Shown here: piece after piece, positions 47,596-59,450 of the stretch
Layout: each line of letters starts with the position of its first letter
Numbering within the stretch: position 1 is the stretch's first letter
Source: Tubiluchus corallicola
Taxonomy: Eukaryota > Priapulida > Priapulimorpha > Priapulimorphida > Tubiluchidae
NCBI GenBank assembly: GCA_030141605.1
Contig: JAQGDQ010000375.1
Coordinates: forward strand, 17,501-79,500
Length of the DNA stretch: 62,000 bases
Direction: 5' to 3'
The notes under the pieces: model-generated
Seen by the model: the letters and a program-made list of their open reading frames with translations, nothing else
What the model was told of the DNA's origin: nothing
Database searches by the model: none
Translations under genes and position numbers: made by a program

Positions 47596-48498
47596 ATGAG
47601 AGATTTCAATGATAATATTTGCATGTGCAACACGATTTTTATACATTGCACGCTGATTAAAGTTGTGCTGGTTATCATTATTTTAATGATTATTGATGTG
47701 CCTTTCGTCGTATACCATTTATTTGTAGATGCCGTCTTAGTTGTGACTATAACAATTTATGTATTTAAACGTAAGCAGTTTCTCATGCTTCCCTGGTATT
47801 TAGCAATGATTTTGACGAATGTTGCTCTATACTGGATCATTGCAGAATACGAAGTTATTGTTCAAACGTATGACTTTGATGTGCATGGGCTGGACAAGTC
47901 ACAAGCATTTTTTCGTATCAGTGACGCGGAACTGAAATATAACAGAAATATCGCTCTGACCAATAACTTTGTGAATCAGAATAGTACACATAAGATTCAA
48001 GATATTTCTGTACGGAATGTAGACGTGTGGACGTCTGATGTTTTACGTTTTGACTTCCTGTTGCACTACTGGAAAGATAATAGTTTTACGTCGCCATATA
48101 TTTGTATCATTGAAAGTGACATAGTTTTGAATCTCGACTACTTTGCTCAACAGTTGGAAGAAAATCAACCAGAGCTGGCTCACATACAACACTTTCACTC
48201 GCACATTTCTTTCGAGTCATGTAACATCGGAGTTCTCTGCACGTCTAAGTCGGTAACCTTTAGTACAAAACTCTGGACATGGTTGATGCGTTGCTTAAAT
48301 AGTAAGCGATATAGGAGAATGATTCCGTACAGTTTTATGTTTAATTTAGTGCGATCACGGTTCGTATTTGGGTGGGACAGTCACGGAGGATGCACCACAT
48401 TTCGACCCCAATGCAAGTATGTTCACTTTACACGTCCCAAAGCGGAAGGCATCAAAAAAGCCATTCAGGCTGTTGAGAAGGCGTCAAAAGTGCAATAA
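47596..48498 (+). CDS. Intronless multi-pass membrane protein, GT54/PGAP4-like glycosyltransferase candidate
   Basis: A single 300-residue frame. The N-terminal third is hydrophobic: about two membrane segments in residues 15-57 and one at 64-83 (LPWYLAMILTNVALYWIIA). The rest is globular. RFDFLLHYW (151-159), then PYICIIESDIVLNLDYF (167-183) resembles the DY..L..Y / Y.LQLEDDI....YF block around the metal-binding EDD motif in MGAT4 (GT54) and PGAP4 glycosyltransferases, here ESD. IGVLCTS and the late CTTFRPQCKYVHF also recall the FRPSLFQHVG block of that family. TATA box at 47471, poly(A) signal AATAAA at 48825-48830. The family is an inference from remembered motifs; the several N-terminal membrane spans differ from type II MGAT4. 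It may be a retrocopy or belong to a lineage-specific family. Confidence 0.55.
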   Translation: MRDFNDNICMCNTIFIHCTLIKVVLVIIILMIIDVPFVVYHLFVDAVLVVTITIYVFKRKQFLMLPWYLAMILTNVALYWIIAEYEVIVQTYDFDVHGLDKSQAFFRISDAELKYNRNIALTNNFVNQNSTHKIQDISVRNVDVWTSDVLRFDFLLHYWKDNSFTSPYICIIESDIVLNLDYFAQQLEENQPELAHIQHFHSHISFESCNIGVLCTSKSVTFSTKLWTWLMRCLNSKRYRRMIPYSFMFNLVRSRFVFGWDSHGGCTTFRPQCKYVHFTRPKAEGIKKAIQAVEKASKVQ

Positions 48499-48824
48499 AG
48501 ATGTTGGAAAATAATGATCCAAATATTACTGGTCAATGGTTGGACAATCAGAGCAGCTGAAGTGGTAGCAACTTCCAAAAAGTATAGTGTTTACTCAGGG
48601 TTCACTGTGCCGTAAAAATAATGAGAAGACACCATGTTGAAAAGTCACAAGAAAAGGGGCACCCGAAGTAGGTTTCAGAAAAAGTCCCTTAAAAAATTAA
48701 TAGCCTGAGTTGGAACATGGTCAGAAGCAGTTACGTTCTGTACTGGCTGTTGAGTTAGCTTCGTTGTGTTCAAATTTACTATTTGTGATATTATTAATAC
48801 CTGTGATTAAACTTTATGCGTCAA

Positions 48825-48830
48825 AATAAA
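48825..48830 (+). terminator. Poly(A) signal of the glycosyltransferase-like gene
   Basis: AATAAA, about 330 bases past the stop codon. Confidence 0.55.
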
Positions 48831-49085
48831 TAACAAGTCAACGAGCCGATGTAGAACTTCATAAATTGCTTCTATTTCTAGCTATAATTAAATTATTTAC
48901 ATCGTTTCGGCATTATGTTCCTGCTGTCCCCATAAACATTAATAACCTGAATCAGTTTAAATTATTAATCTCTTCTGTGCTTATTTAATAGATTTTCACC
49001 TTAAACGGATTAGACAGTTACTAGCTGAGCTTCTTTGCTGTGCCTCATGATACAATATTGATGTAAAATTTGAACTGTGCATGCT

Positions 49086-49206
49086 GATGGTGTCTACAAT
49101 TTATTACTGCATTTCATCAGAAGGCCTTTTCATTCTTTTCTCCTTATCAGTGAAATCCGATAAAGACACGAAAAGGCCTGTTGATGAAATGTAGTAGCAA
49201 ACTGTA
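49086..49206. mobile_element. Hairpin MITE-like element
   Basis: actgcatttcatcagaaggc(cttttc) on the left is the inverse of gaaaaggcctgttgatgaaa(tgtagt) on the right; similarity extends for about 40 bases per arm around a loop of about 37 bases. Confidence 0.7.
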
Positions 49207-50245
49207 TACAACAATAGAATGGGTAGTTTAAGTTTTATATAAATTTTAAATAGTTACTTTCTGATCAAAACAGCTGTGTTAGTGTTACTGGAAGACGCAT
49301 GTAAGTGGTTAGTCTGTTCTACATTATAATAGCTAGAAATTTTTATTCCAGATTCCATAAAACAACTTCAAAATGTGAATGCACCAGCGTAAATAGAAGA
49401 ATTAAGCTATGGAACTAGTGTGCACTACCGTAACAAAGGCAGATTAGACATACAGAACGTATGTAATCAGGAAGCTATATGTAATTGTAAGGTAGGCCTA
49501 ATATCTCATAATTTGTCAAAATGGTAAACACAAATTTTGTTATTTGTTTAAGGATTATTTACCCATGTTTTGTAAATAAGGAGACTTTTTAGAAAATTTT
49601 GAAACATGGTAAATTATGTAATTTGTTTTATTTTTTATACTTTATTATTTTAATAGTTGTAAAAATTATGACATTAAACATATTAATATCATTATAACTT
49701 GCATTTTATTTTATTCTTTTGCACAATACAGTACAAAATTACTTTACTAATAATATTATAATGGTGTAAGGAAACCATATAACCGAAGGTTATATTGAAC
49801 AGAGTGAAAATAATCAAAATGACTGACAGAATACAGAGTTCGGACAGTTAGAAAAGTATGTAGGCTTACTAAGCTAAACAATTTTAAAGTTTTGCCAAGC
49901 ACTTTTGCATTCAGTGTACTGAAACCTCGTTGTTACGACTGATTAGTTAATGTGGCCAACAAGCCTTCTTACTTACGATATTCTTACATCTTGGTATCTG
50001 TGGAAATCTTCATCAATTGAATAAAACTAGATGACGTTCAGAAAAACAACAGAAGCATTCGCCAAAAAATTCGCATTCTCTTGCAGTGTTCTGACACTTT
50101 CTTTTCCTTAAAAAGAAAAAGATTCCGGGCAACCAGCGAATGTCACTTCGTGCCTACTTACGAATGGTTAAAAATTTTAGAAACTTCAACTTTGCGTTAA
50201 GCAATAATTATTTTTTATTATGATAAAAAGTCGATTTTTATAATG

Positions 50246-50788
50246 TTATATTCCAGAACAACGAACTTCTTTTTTCACGTGAACAAACTTATGATAATCA
50301 CTTTCTGAGTTATTACTAGTTTGCTGTTGGTATTCTAGAACTTTATTTAACAAGTTGATATACCGAATCGCCAAACGCAAGATTTCATTTTTGCTTAGTT
50401 TTTTGTCGTGCGGGTATGTCGGAATCAGACGACGCAGATCGGAAAATGCTGTATTTACGTTCTGCTGGCGCCATCTTTCGCGGGTATTTGTAAAATTCCG
50501 GCGCACTTTTCCATGACCTACAATAGTCTGGAAAGTATTTTTGCTCCTCGTGGAACGAGTTTCCTTTTCCGTTTCTCCGTAAGTAGTTGTCGAATCGGGT
50601 TCACCTCGATGCCAAAAATTCTCGTAGTTCGAATCTTCTTCGTTGTAAAATTCGTCGTAGTTGAACAATTCTTCCTCATCAGCTGTTAGGCGGGAGTCTG
50701 TGATCTCTGAAGATGAGGAGCAAAATTCTTCTTCATCTTTCTCAGGTGTTCTACTGCTTTCTAGCGTGAAACTATCTCTAGACGACAT
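50246..50788 (-). CDS. tal1-like: bHLH transcription factor, TAL1/SCL/LYL family
   Basis: A single exon of 180 residues. The bHLH domain is at about 97-154: basic region [17 protein letters not shown], helix 1 [14 protein letters not shown], loop HDKKLSKNE, helix 2 [30 protein letters not shown] and [13 protein letters not shown] are diagnostic of the TAL1/TAL2/LYL1 subfamily, which bind E-boxes as heterodimers with E-proteins in blood, vascular and neural lineages of vertebrates. The N-terminal half is acidic and Ser/Glu-rich ([23 protein letters not shown]), a plausible activation region. It is shorter than vertebrate TAL1, closer to TAL2 plus an acidic arm. An acceptor-like tttgactttacag at 50837 suggests a spliced 5' UTR. 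Poly(A) candidate AATAAA at 50214-50219 on the gene strand. Confidence 0.94.
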   Translation of the reverse strand: MSSRDSFTLESSRTPEKDEEEFCSSSSEITDSRLTADEEELFNYDEFYNEEDSNYENFWHRGEPDSTTTYGETEKETRSTRSKNTFQTIVGHGKVRRNFTNTRERWRQQNVNTAFSDLRRLIPTYPHDKKLSKNEILRLAIRYINLLNKVLEYQQQTSNNSESDYHKFVHVKKEVRCSGI

Positions 50789-51885
50789 GCCAAAATTTGT
50801 GTGGTAAACTTATTTCATCCGCCACGTATTTAATATTCTGTAAAGTCAAAAATAATCTTCGTTCAACCTGTGCACATTTGTGTTTGTGTTGTGCACTGAT
50901 CGACCAAATTTAATCAATGGATAGTAAATGGACAGGTAACTGCTAATAAATGCTTTTTCTTGCAGAAAGAATGCGAATCTGAACTTGGCCAAGACACTGC
51001 TGCTAGTTCAGTAGCTCATCTGAGAAGATTATTCTTGATACAGTGCTACAGCTATTCATCATAAAGTGGCTTGCAGGGTACAGAATGGCGTGGAATACAA
51101 TATTCATCATACGCACGTTTGCTAACTTGTAACATTTTTATAATCCTGACGTACAAGTGCTGAACAGAAAAAAGGCATGATAGTGTAGCAAACAAAATTA
51201 CATTACTAGTGTACGTTATTAATAATAACTTATGGTAATAGTGCAATTTGTTAGCAAATGCCTAATTATTCTCAGCAAACTTTGATTAGCTCGTGTTCGC
51301 CAATCATGAGATTATAAAAAAGCACAGCATAAAACAAATAATCATAAATAATAAATATGACACAATTCTGTTGTAAAATCTGCAGTGACGCTGAAAAAAA
51401 AATCAAAAATGAACTGAAAAATAATGTACTAGCCTTTAAAAAAATTAATAAGAAAAGATCAAATCACACCTTTTTATTATTATCAATGTTCACCCAGTAG
51501 TCTGTAGGCAGTAGCAGATTAAAGCCTGTCATGCCACATCACAGCAACAAACTAAAACCCAACTAAACACAAAGAACTCAAATCACAAATGCAAGATGCC
51601 AATCAAGCACCCAATTTCAATTTTTTCATATGTTTATTATTTTACAAAAAACTATTTTTTGTAAATACTATAAGTATGTTAAGTGCTCTCAACTGTGTAA
51701 AATGAATGTAAATTTTACGTATTTATGTAATTAATTATAGCTTTAATTGTGTTTTTACTTGTAAATTCGTTTTTGTATGGTAACACTATTGCTCACAGCA
51801 GTGGAAACACTGGTTATACCATCAAATTTTGAATGCGAAGTTTATCGTTCAATAATATATAATTTTTGTAGCAATAAACAATTTT

Positions 51886-51944
51886 GTTATTATTATTATT
51901 ATCATCATCATCATCATTATCATCATCATCATCATCATCATCAT
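51886..51944. repeat. (TTA)n(TCA)n microsatellite
   Basis: tattattattatt passing into tcatcatcat units. Confidence 0.95.
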
Positions 51945-52155
51945 TTCAAGGTCTAGTGTAGCGTACAACATTGCTTATGAGTTTCCAAGTTAGCAGCTGG
52001 ACAAGAGCCCGCATATCAAAATCTTAAATGTGAAGAGACGTTAAAGTCTCAATCGTCACCTTCTTCATTGTCACATGACCGATAAGATTATATATATTAA
52101 TATCTGTCTCAGCATTTCTTGCTGATAACTCCGCGTTTTTTGTTTCCGCTTTTTT

Positions 52156-52180
52156 GTATATATATATATATATATATATG
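52156..52180. repeat. (TA)n microsatellite
   Basis: A short run of ta units. Confidence 0.9.
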
Positions 52181-52309
52181 ACGTAAGCGGCCGTCAACAA
52201 AATACAGTATTACATTAAAATTTTAAGCTGTGCGATTGTTGTGTGTAATGAGCTTGGTAACATTTACTATGTCCAAGTTAATTTCTGCGGGACCAGACAA
52301 GCCTGCAAT

Positions 52310-53015
52310 CATAGGCGTACGGGAAGTTTCGCAAGGGGCAGAAGAAATTTGCCCTGAAAATTTTCCAAGTTGCCTTAGTTTGAGTGATTTCAAAATAAGA
52401 GCAGACAACGGAGAAGATAAGTATGTTGGGTATAGACTGACAAAAAGTGTCGAAAAACGAAGTACTTACACTTATAGGTCTATGTGTTTATGCTTATTTG
52501 TATTTATACGTGTTTTAATTCGATATAACGTACACAGAGTGTCAGGCAAATGACAGCCTGGCAATTATGCGTAAAAGCAATCATAAGTAGATGTAAACGT
52601 ATTAATTTTTCAATGTATTTTAAGCACTATAATATTTTCTTATATTTATTATAGTTGATGTTCAAACTGACACGAAATAAATTAGTTCAAACTTTATCTC
52701 TAGTTCCCTTTGTGTTTAAAAAGTGCATAAAGGAGTTATGAGGCTTAGTGAAATAAAATAGGCAGCAGGCATTATTATTAACTTTAAAATGTTTAAAAGT
52801 TTAAACAATTCGTCGTGCAAGAAACACTTCAATAGCAGCCAGCAAAAAGAGGAAATGCACTACGTGAGCAATTTTTGCATGTTGAAATCTTAAACTTTGA
52901 AATTTTAAAACAGAATTATTTGTCTTGAAGATAACCAGCTTTTGTCCTGAAAATGCTCAATTCATTTACCCTGGAAGGCAACCGCCTCCCTGACTCCCCG
53001 CCTCGTACGCCTATG
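52310..53015. mobile_element. Possible non-autonomous element bounded by inverted CATAGGCGTACG
   Basis: cataggcgtacg at 52310-52321 is exactly inverted as cgtacgcctatg at 53004-53015. Partly similar GC-rich sequence follows inside each end (gggaagtttcgcaaggggca versus the complement of gcctccctgactccccgcct). There is no transposase. Confidence 0.5.
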
Positions 53016-53714
53016 TTTCGCCATCCAACAATTTTTCTAAAGCAATGCTCTATTATGATGTCACACAACACTACACAACAAAAACGCTACACAATACAAC
53101 ACACCATACCACATCACTCAAACCAGTCCATGCCACAAAACAACAGCAAACAATTAAAACACATTGAATTGCGTGAAATAAACACTTATAAATCCATCCA
53201 CTAATGATCAATGCAGCGCGAATATTCTACCGTATACTCCTTATTTTCTGCTCCCGAATGATAGTAATAAGTTAAAAGTTAACAGAAACCACATTTACAG
53301 TTGATATACACACCAAATTTATGTTAATATTTAGTACGCACTGTTTGCTTCACAATGAGTAAACAGCAAAGCTTTGTACTGCATAAACAAAAACGAGAGC
53401 AAGACTGGCATCTCGGCGAAACGAATCTACTTATAAAGGTTAAATCGCAACCCAACAATGTTTACAGAAGCATAAACACTCGAAATTTAAGCAATGTTAG
53501 CTAATTAGGGCTATATATCACCAGTTTAACTGTCTGACTCAGCCATTTTAAGTCGTTAAGTCTAGGTTTTATAAACGATCCAAAAAATCAGTACTATGTG
53601 TCATGAGCTTTCAAGTTTGAGATATACGTAACAGTACATAACTATGTAGAATAAGATAAGAAAAGATCAGATAAGTAACTTATTTATTCAAGATAACTGG
53701 ATTGACAAAACTTG

Positions 53715-54160
53715 TTTACCGTACCGTACTGCTAGTACGGCACGGTACGCAAAAAAACTTTTAAACGTACGGTACGAAATTGCGGTATGGTATTTTTTAA
53801 CAGTGCAGTGCGGCAATATCTAGTTAATGACCGTAACTCGTCGCGTCTGCCACAAAATTATTTACTAGGAAAAGGTAACTCAAAATAAACACATATCTGT
53901 GAATAATTTTATGTAACTTTTGTAATCTAAAATAAATAGTATGGAAGTTCTAACTGCAGTTCTGTTTTCACAGTACGCACAAATTCATAACAATAATTGA
54001 TAAATTTAATCATTTTACGATTAATTTTTATGCCACTCTTTATCTTTTTGCGGTAGATCTTGCGTGCCCATGGCACGGAATTTGGTACGATATCACGGTA
54101 CGATATTTTTAGAGGTACGAAGTACGGTATTTTTTTGTATCGTACCGTACTGCCAGCCTT
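53715..54160. mobile_element. MITE-like element with repeated CGGTACG words in its ends
   Basis: The left part starts ccgtaccgtactgctagtac and holds repeated cggtacg words. The right part (about 54080-54158) ends atcgtaccgtactgccagcc. Flanks read ttgtttac and ttgtttgc, a possible 8-base target duplication as made by hAT transposons. The interior is AT-rich and non-coding. Confidence 0.55.
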
Positions 54161-55728
54161 GTTTGCAACAAGGTCATGATTTGTGGTTTCAGGAATTTAA
54201 AATTAAGAAAAATAAATACACTAATGTATGGACATTGAACAAAAAGATAAAAATGTGCAGGCATACAGAGACATTGTAAAAACAAAATGAATATGCATAT
54301 GAATAACTCAATTGGCTTTGAAATCATTTACTAAAAAGTTAAATTAAGATTTTAATACGCTTGGCATCCATTATCGCAACAATAAGAAAACAAGATTATA
54401 GACAGATCACTCCTATCCCTAAATCAGTCTATAACTTAAAATATATTTTATAGCTATGAAATGAATTGTAAAATCGTGCGTAGTAGTTTTTTTCATCGTA
54501 CAATGAAATCCGGTGTGCCAGGCACACACTTACCTTGAAATGATTTGTTAATAGTTTGTCAGTTTAGTTGATTCCCTAGGTTATCCACCACTGGTAAGAG
54601 GCTCATATCCTATTTCATCACGTCATTTAACGCAGCAGTTTGCACCATTTCCCTCACATGAAATGCTAACCTTTCCAACACTTGCCTATCCTGCAGGTCT
54701 TTGAAAATCAACTAGGAAGCTTTTCTCCACGTGGGCGGAGCGTTGGAAGCTGTTAGTTGCCTTCATTGGTCGTCCTATGCCACGCAGTGCTTCAATGAGG
54801 CAGGTTTCGTTGAAATTTATATAAGGGGAAATAAATTTAGATTAAGATTAATGCATCCTAATGAATGTGGAGGCGTCTTAATGCTTATAAAAACAATATT
54901 GTTTTAAAAATATGGAGTGTTTGAAAAGCTCATCGTTATTTTTTTATCTAAAAATTTATCAGAAATTACTAGCAGTTACAGCCGAAACCAAATGACAATT
55001 TGTTGTCTTTGTCTCCTATTCACGAGAATTTTAATGACATTGTACTTGACATCATGTTCTAGAGTCAACATAACAGCAAAGGAAAGCAGCACAAAACTTC
55101 AAATGTAGATCTAAAAAATCATAGTTACTGAATAAGAATACCTCCAAATGAATCAACTACAAAAAAAATTTAAAAATTAGTGAAAGACTAATAAAACACT
55201 TTATTTTTGGTTGCCTTATTAGCAAAGCTAGTTTCTGTTTTATTTATTTATACAGAAAGAAGCATAATTATTATTTAATAACTTAATTGTTACTTAACAA
55301 TTGACATTACTGAGTATTGAATATAGGTACAATTTTGTATTACGTTTTACAATGTATTATTATTATTATTACAGTGACCCTGGGAATACCAGTAGGCTTA
55401 TATATAGTCTTTAAATAAAAAGGATTGTGTTCTTGAATAAGATATGTCTTTGCTTAAGTGGGTGCTGGCTGTTATTTTTATTTTAAGAATTCGTTTTCCT
55501 CATCACCAATCAGTTAATCCTTAAATCACTGCAAATGTCAGCCAACAGCTTTCAGGCAAATCGTACATGTTTGCCCCAATGAAACTCGAAGCAATAATAA
55601 AATGGTACTTGTACGTGAAATGTTAATTTTGTTATTTGAGATATACATTTTTTGAAAGGCAGGTGATACTTTAAAGGGCTAATAAATTAAATGTAATAAG
55701 TTCCTGGCAACCGCGTAATTATTACAGC

Positions 55729-55880
55729 ATATTGGGCCGTCTTAACGCATGGGCACGCTGGGCAGTTGCTTGGGGTCCACGAGCATAGGGGCCCCAGTGC
55801 ACTGCTCTGACCGCTAGCCTATAATATTGTTAAAACGATCCTGACAGCATAATGGTCCAGAGCATATTGGTCCGTGTATC
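55729..55880. mobile_element. GC-rich transposon-like remnant
   Basis: A locally GC-rich stretch (gcatgggcacgctgggcagt, then gcttggggtcc and gggccccag) in AT-rich surroundings looks like the conserved end of a dispersed DNA element. No partner end was identified. Confidence 0.3.
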
Positions 55881-57865
55881 ACTGCGTGATGGTACCAAGG
55901 TTATCAAAGCTACAATGACGTCAAAACTACAATAAATTTCCTATTTGTTATACAAAAGCTAATCTAATTTTAATTGTTAAATTTATTTTCTGATTTGAAT
56001 TTGGCAACTATTGAATCCTTTTTCATGTAAATTAAGCACACGATTAGCCCCGCTCCCGTAGTTTACTGCCCGAAGGTTTTTTTATTCTCTTATTAAATTG
56101 ATATAAAAATAATTATAAAGCTTGTTGGCACTGTTTATTAAACTTCGATTAAGCGCTGATTCACGTTGCGTATAAGAACTGTTAAATTATTTAGTTCACA
56201 TGGTCCTCATGTAAATTACTGAAATGGACCGTGAATATAAAATAATTCAACTGACGTCAACCTCATTGTAAGACTAAAGTAAATAAAAAATTATTTGTTA
56301 TTATACATGCATTTACAAAATTGTAGAAATTCTTTGAAGAATTACAGCCGCAGTTTCTTTTTGAAAATATTATTTATGCATTTTAAATCGAAGTAAGATC
56401 ACTAAGTCATTTAAAAATAGTATCTATCTATTTAAAAAATATCAATCCTCAGATCAAAATTAATTTAAAACTTAAATTAGTTTGATTAGTTTGGATTTAG
56501 AATTACGTTATACCGTTGTCTAGATTCCCAGTAATCCTAAATTGTAAGAGGAATTAAATATTATGAGGTGATTAAATCTTGGGTTTCTAATCATTGTGTC
56601 TTTGCAATAAGGATAATTCTTTTTTAAATTAATAAGCGATCCTGCCTGCACTTGATTCACAATTAACAAAAACATTTTCGGGGATTTGTTTATAACACAG
56701 CGATTAATCAAATTCTGCGGTGATTCAGTTTTTAACTTTACAATATTCCTCTACTGAATTGATTGTACCATGATGCATCAAAACGTTTATTATTTTTTTC
56801 AAGAAATTAAATTACACTTACTCATTTACTAGCCTTTTTTATAATTTAAGTTTTATGCTTTTCTAGGCTACAGTGGGTTTCACCTATAATTCAACCTGCT
56901 ATAGTTAAGGATTTCGGTAAATGCTACACGCGTAAACATACGTACATATAATCAAAACTATTTACTTTATTTGTTTATTTATTATATAGGTAATAATAAA
57001 TTTTTTATAGTTATTTAATTACCCAGTATTCAACCTGACTACTTATTTAATCGTGTGTTTACTAATTACTAATTTACTCAGTTACGTTTTACTTACTAAT
57101 TATGTATTTTACTTAGCAGAATTTTCCTATCAGCTTTTTATATTTTTTTTAAATAAATTGTTCGGGAGGCTTGATGGCTTGTCTTTGAAGAAGCTATTTT
57201 TAGCTCTCATTATGCCCACTAATTTCACAACTTTTTTTAAATTGCATTTTCTGAAATTCAAACCCCACAAAATTCTGCTTTTTTAAATGAAAGCCAGAGG
57301 AAATAAAAGCATAAAATGGCTTATCTTAGGCACATGAAAACAGTTAAACACAAACTATTGTTGATAGAACCCTGAAACTCTTCCACATCAGTGAGTCTAA
57401 AGAAATCTTTTCTGTTTCTTTTTGTAAAGACGTAAACACAGCGTGCAAAGCTTTAGCCTTGTCCATATAATGGCAAACAATGGACCTTTTCGCATGAATT
57501 TTGACGCTATCTTATATCATGAATTGGTTAATACTACTTGATGGCGAGAACCATGTATCCCGGACGGGAGCAATACACCATCAATACACCATGAAGATTA
57601 ACGCGTTCTCAATATAATTTTGATATGACTGGTTAACACGTGGCATAAGAAAGGTCGGAATGAAATGAATGGCGGGGATTAAATGGAGAAGAATGGATGC
57701 TGTCTAGCAGAGAAGTGTGGCACACGCAGGCGCTAACAAACTAATCTTGAAATATTGGCGCGTTTGAGTGAAAAATTGCCAATTTATACCGTGATTGACA
57801 CATTCAAGTTAATGGATAATTTGTTACAATTATTTGTGTAGCATATTCATTTTTAAACAAGCACT

Positions 57866-57871
57866 GATGAA

Positions 57872-57947
<76 letters not shown>

Positions 57948-58030
57948 GTAATGATGATGATGGTGGTGGTGGACGTTGATGATGATGATGATCATGTTTG
58001 TAGTGATGATGGTGACGATGATGATAATAT
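57866..58030. repeat. (GAT)n microsatellite
   Basis: About 27 near-perfect gat units followed by interrupted gat/ggt units. Confidence 0.97.
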
Positions 58031-58173
58031 AACAGTAACCCGTGATATAAATACCGCGCAATGATCATCACAAAAGGAGTGAAGATGTAGTTAGAAAATC
58101 AGTATTTGATTTTTCTTGCTGCTTATTATTTTAATACCTAATATTTTTTGATTTTCAATGTCAGTTTTTATAA

Positions 58174-58174
58174 C

Positions 58175-58270
<96 letters not shown>
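58174..58270. repeat. (TTA)n microsatellite
   Basis: About 31 perfect tta units. Confidence 0.97.
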
Positions 58271-58405
58271 ACTTAGTATTATTGAGTTTTCTATTAGAAT
58301 ATAAATATGAACAAATAGCATCTCCTGATAAATTAGAAAATGTTCAGCTGGAGCTACAATTAACGGATTACATTAACATGAAGTACCCACGCGCACGCAT
58401 GCTGC

Positions 58406-58408
<3 letters not shown>

Positions 58409-58498
<90 letters not shown>

Positions 58499-58535
58499 CT
58501 CTCTCCCTCCTGCCTGCTCTCTCTCTCTCTCTCTA
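58409..58535. repeat. (CT)n microsatellite
   Basis: A long ct run with a short interruption (tttctttctctctccctcctgc) near its end. Confidence 0.97.
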
Positions 58536-59299
58536 CCTATTACATAAGAATATGTCATCTGTCCCCAGCCGCAATGAAACAGTGAACTGACTCAACAAAT
58601 CCCGTTATTCTTTACAGCTAATAAGATTCATAGCGACTTAAATCGATTTAGCCGTTATCTCAGTCACACACGCGTTCACAGTCAACGTCAAATCCCTTCA
58701 GTAAACTTAGTGCACTACAATCAACTGAACGCATTGATCCAGCTGATCTAAAATAGTATTCAACATTCACACACCTGCTCAGGGTGGAGTACATTCTAAT
58801 AAGCCTTGCTGCATTGTACGTTGTTATGATAATACTCGGAATTTGTTGTTTAACTGCTTAAATTCCTAATCACGAATCGAAATTAATCGAATTTGCCATT
58901 TGAATACTAACATCGAGAGTTATTCATTTTAAGCAATTGTAGGATAACGATAATGTTACCTAGTTAAAGTATATATGTTGCAAATACAGCGTAATACAGT
59001 TTTTACAAAGAATTTTTTATTAACTAATTTTTTGAACTCCCCCTCTCTCTCATACAGTTTATAATATCTCTCTGATCTCCTATTGTGATATAATGAACAA
59101 CAAACTACATTAAACGCACCCTTGCAGGCATTCGCATATTTTCACAACGCAAAGACTTCAGTTTTCTACGTATAATGTACGTTCATTTAATTTTTTTGAC
59201 GACAACTGTTAAGTTCCACTTTTCACTGTGTGATAGGGCGAAAGCTTGTGTGCAATCCGTTTTCGGTTGCAACGTTTCTTGCTGCGGAAGCTAAGTTTA

Positions 59300-59450
59300 C
59301 TGGTATAGAGTTTGTGAGTATTGAGTTCGTGGGTACTGAGGCTGTGGGTACTGAGGTTGTGCGTTCCAAGGTTGTGGATGATGAGGTTGTGGGTACTGAT
59401 GTTATGGATACTGATGTTATTGGTACTGAGCTTGTAGTGGTATTAAGTTG
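59300..59450 (+). repeat. 15-bp repeat with an open frame
   Basis: Units of gtgggtactgaggtt (15 bases) with changes, about nine copies, keep one frame open and encode VGTEV-like pentapeptides within a 73-residue frame (59230-59451). No signal peptide, splice sites or known domain support a gene. Confidence 0.6.

Noticed and set aside
50408-50689. Plus-strand 93-residue frame
   Set aside because: It is antisense to the TAL1-like bHLH exon.
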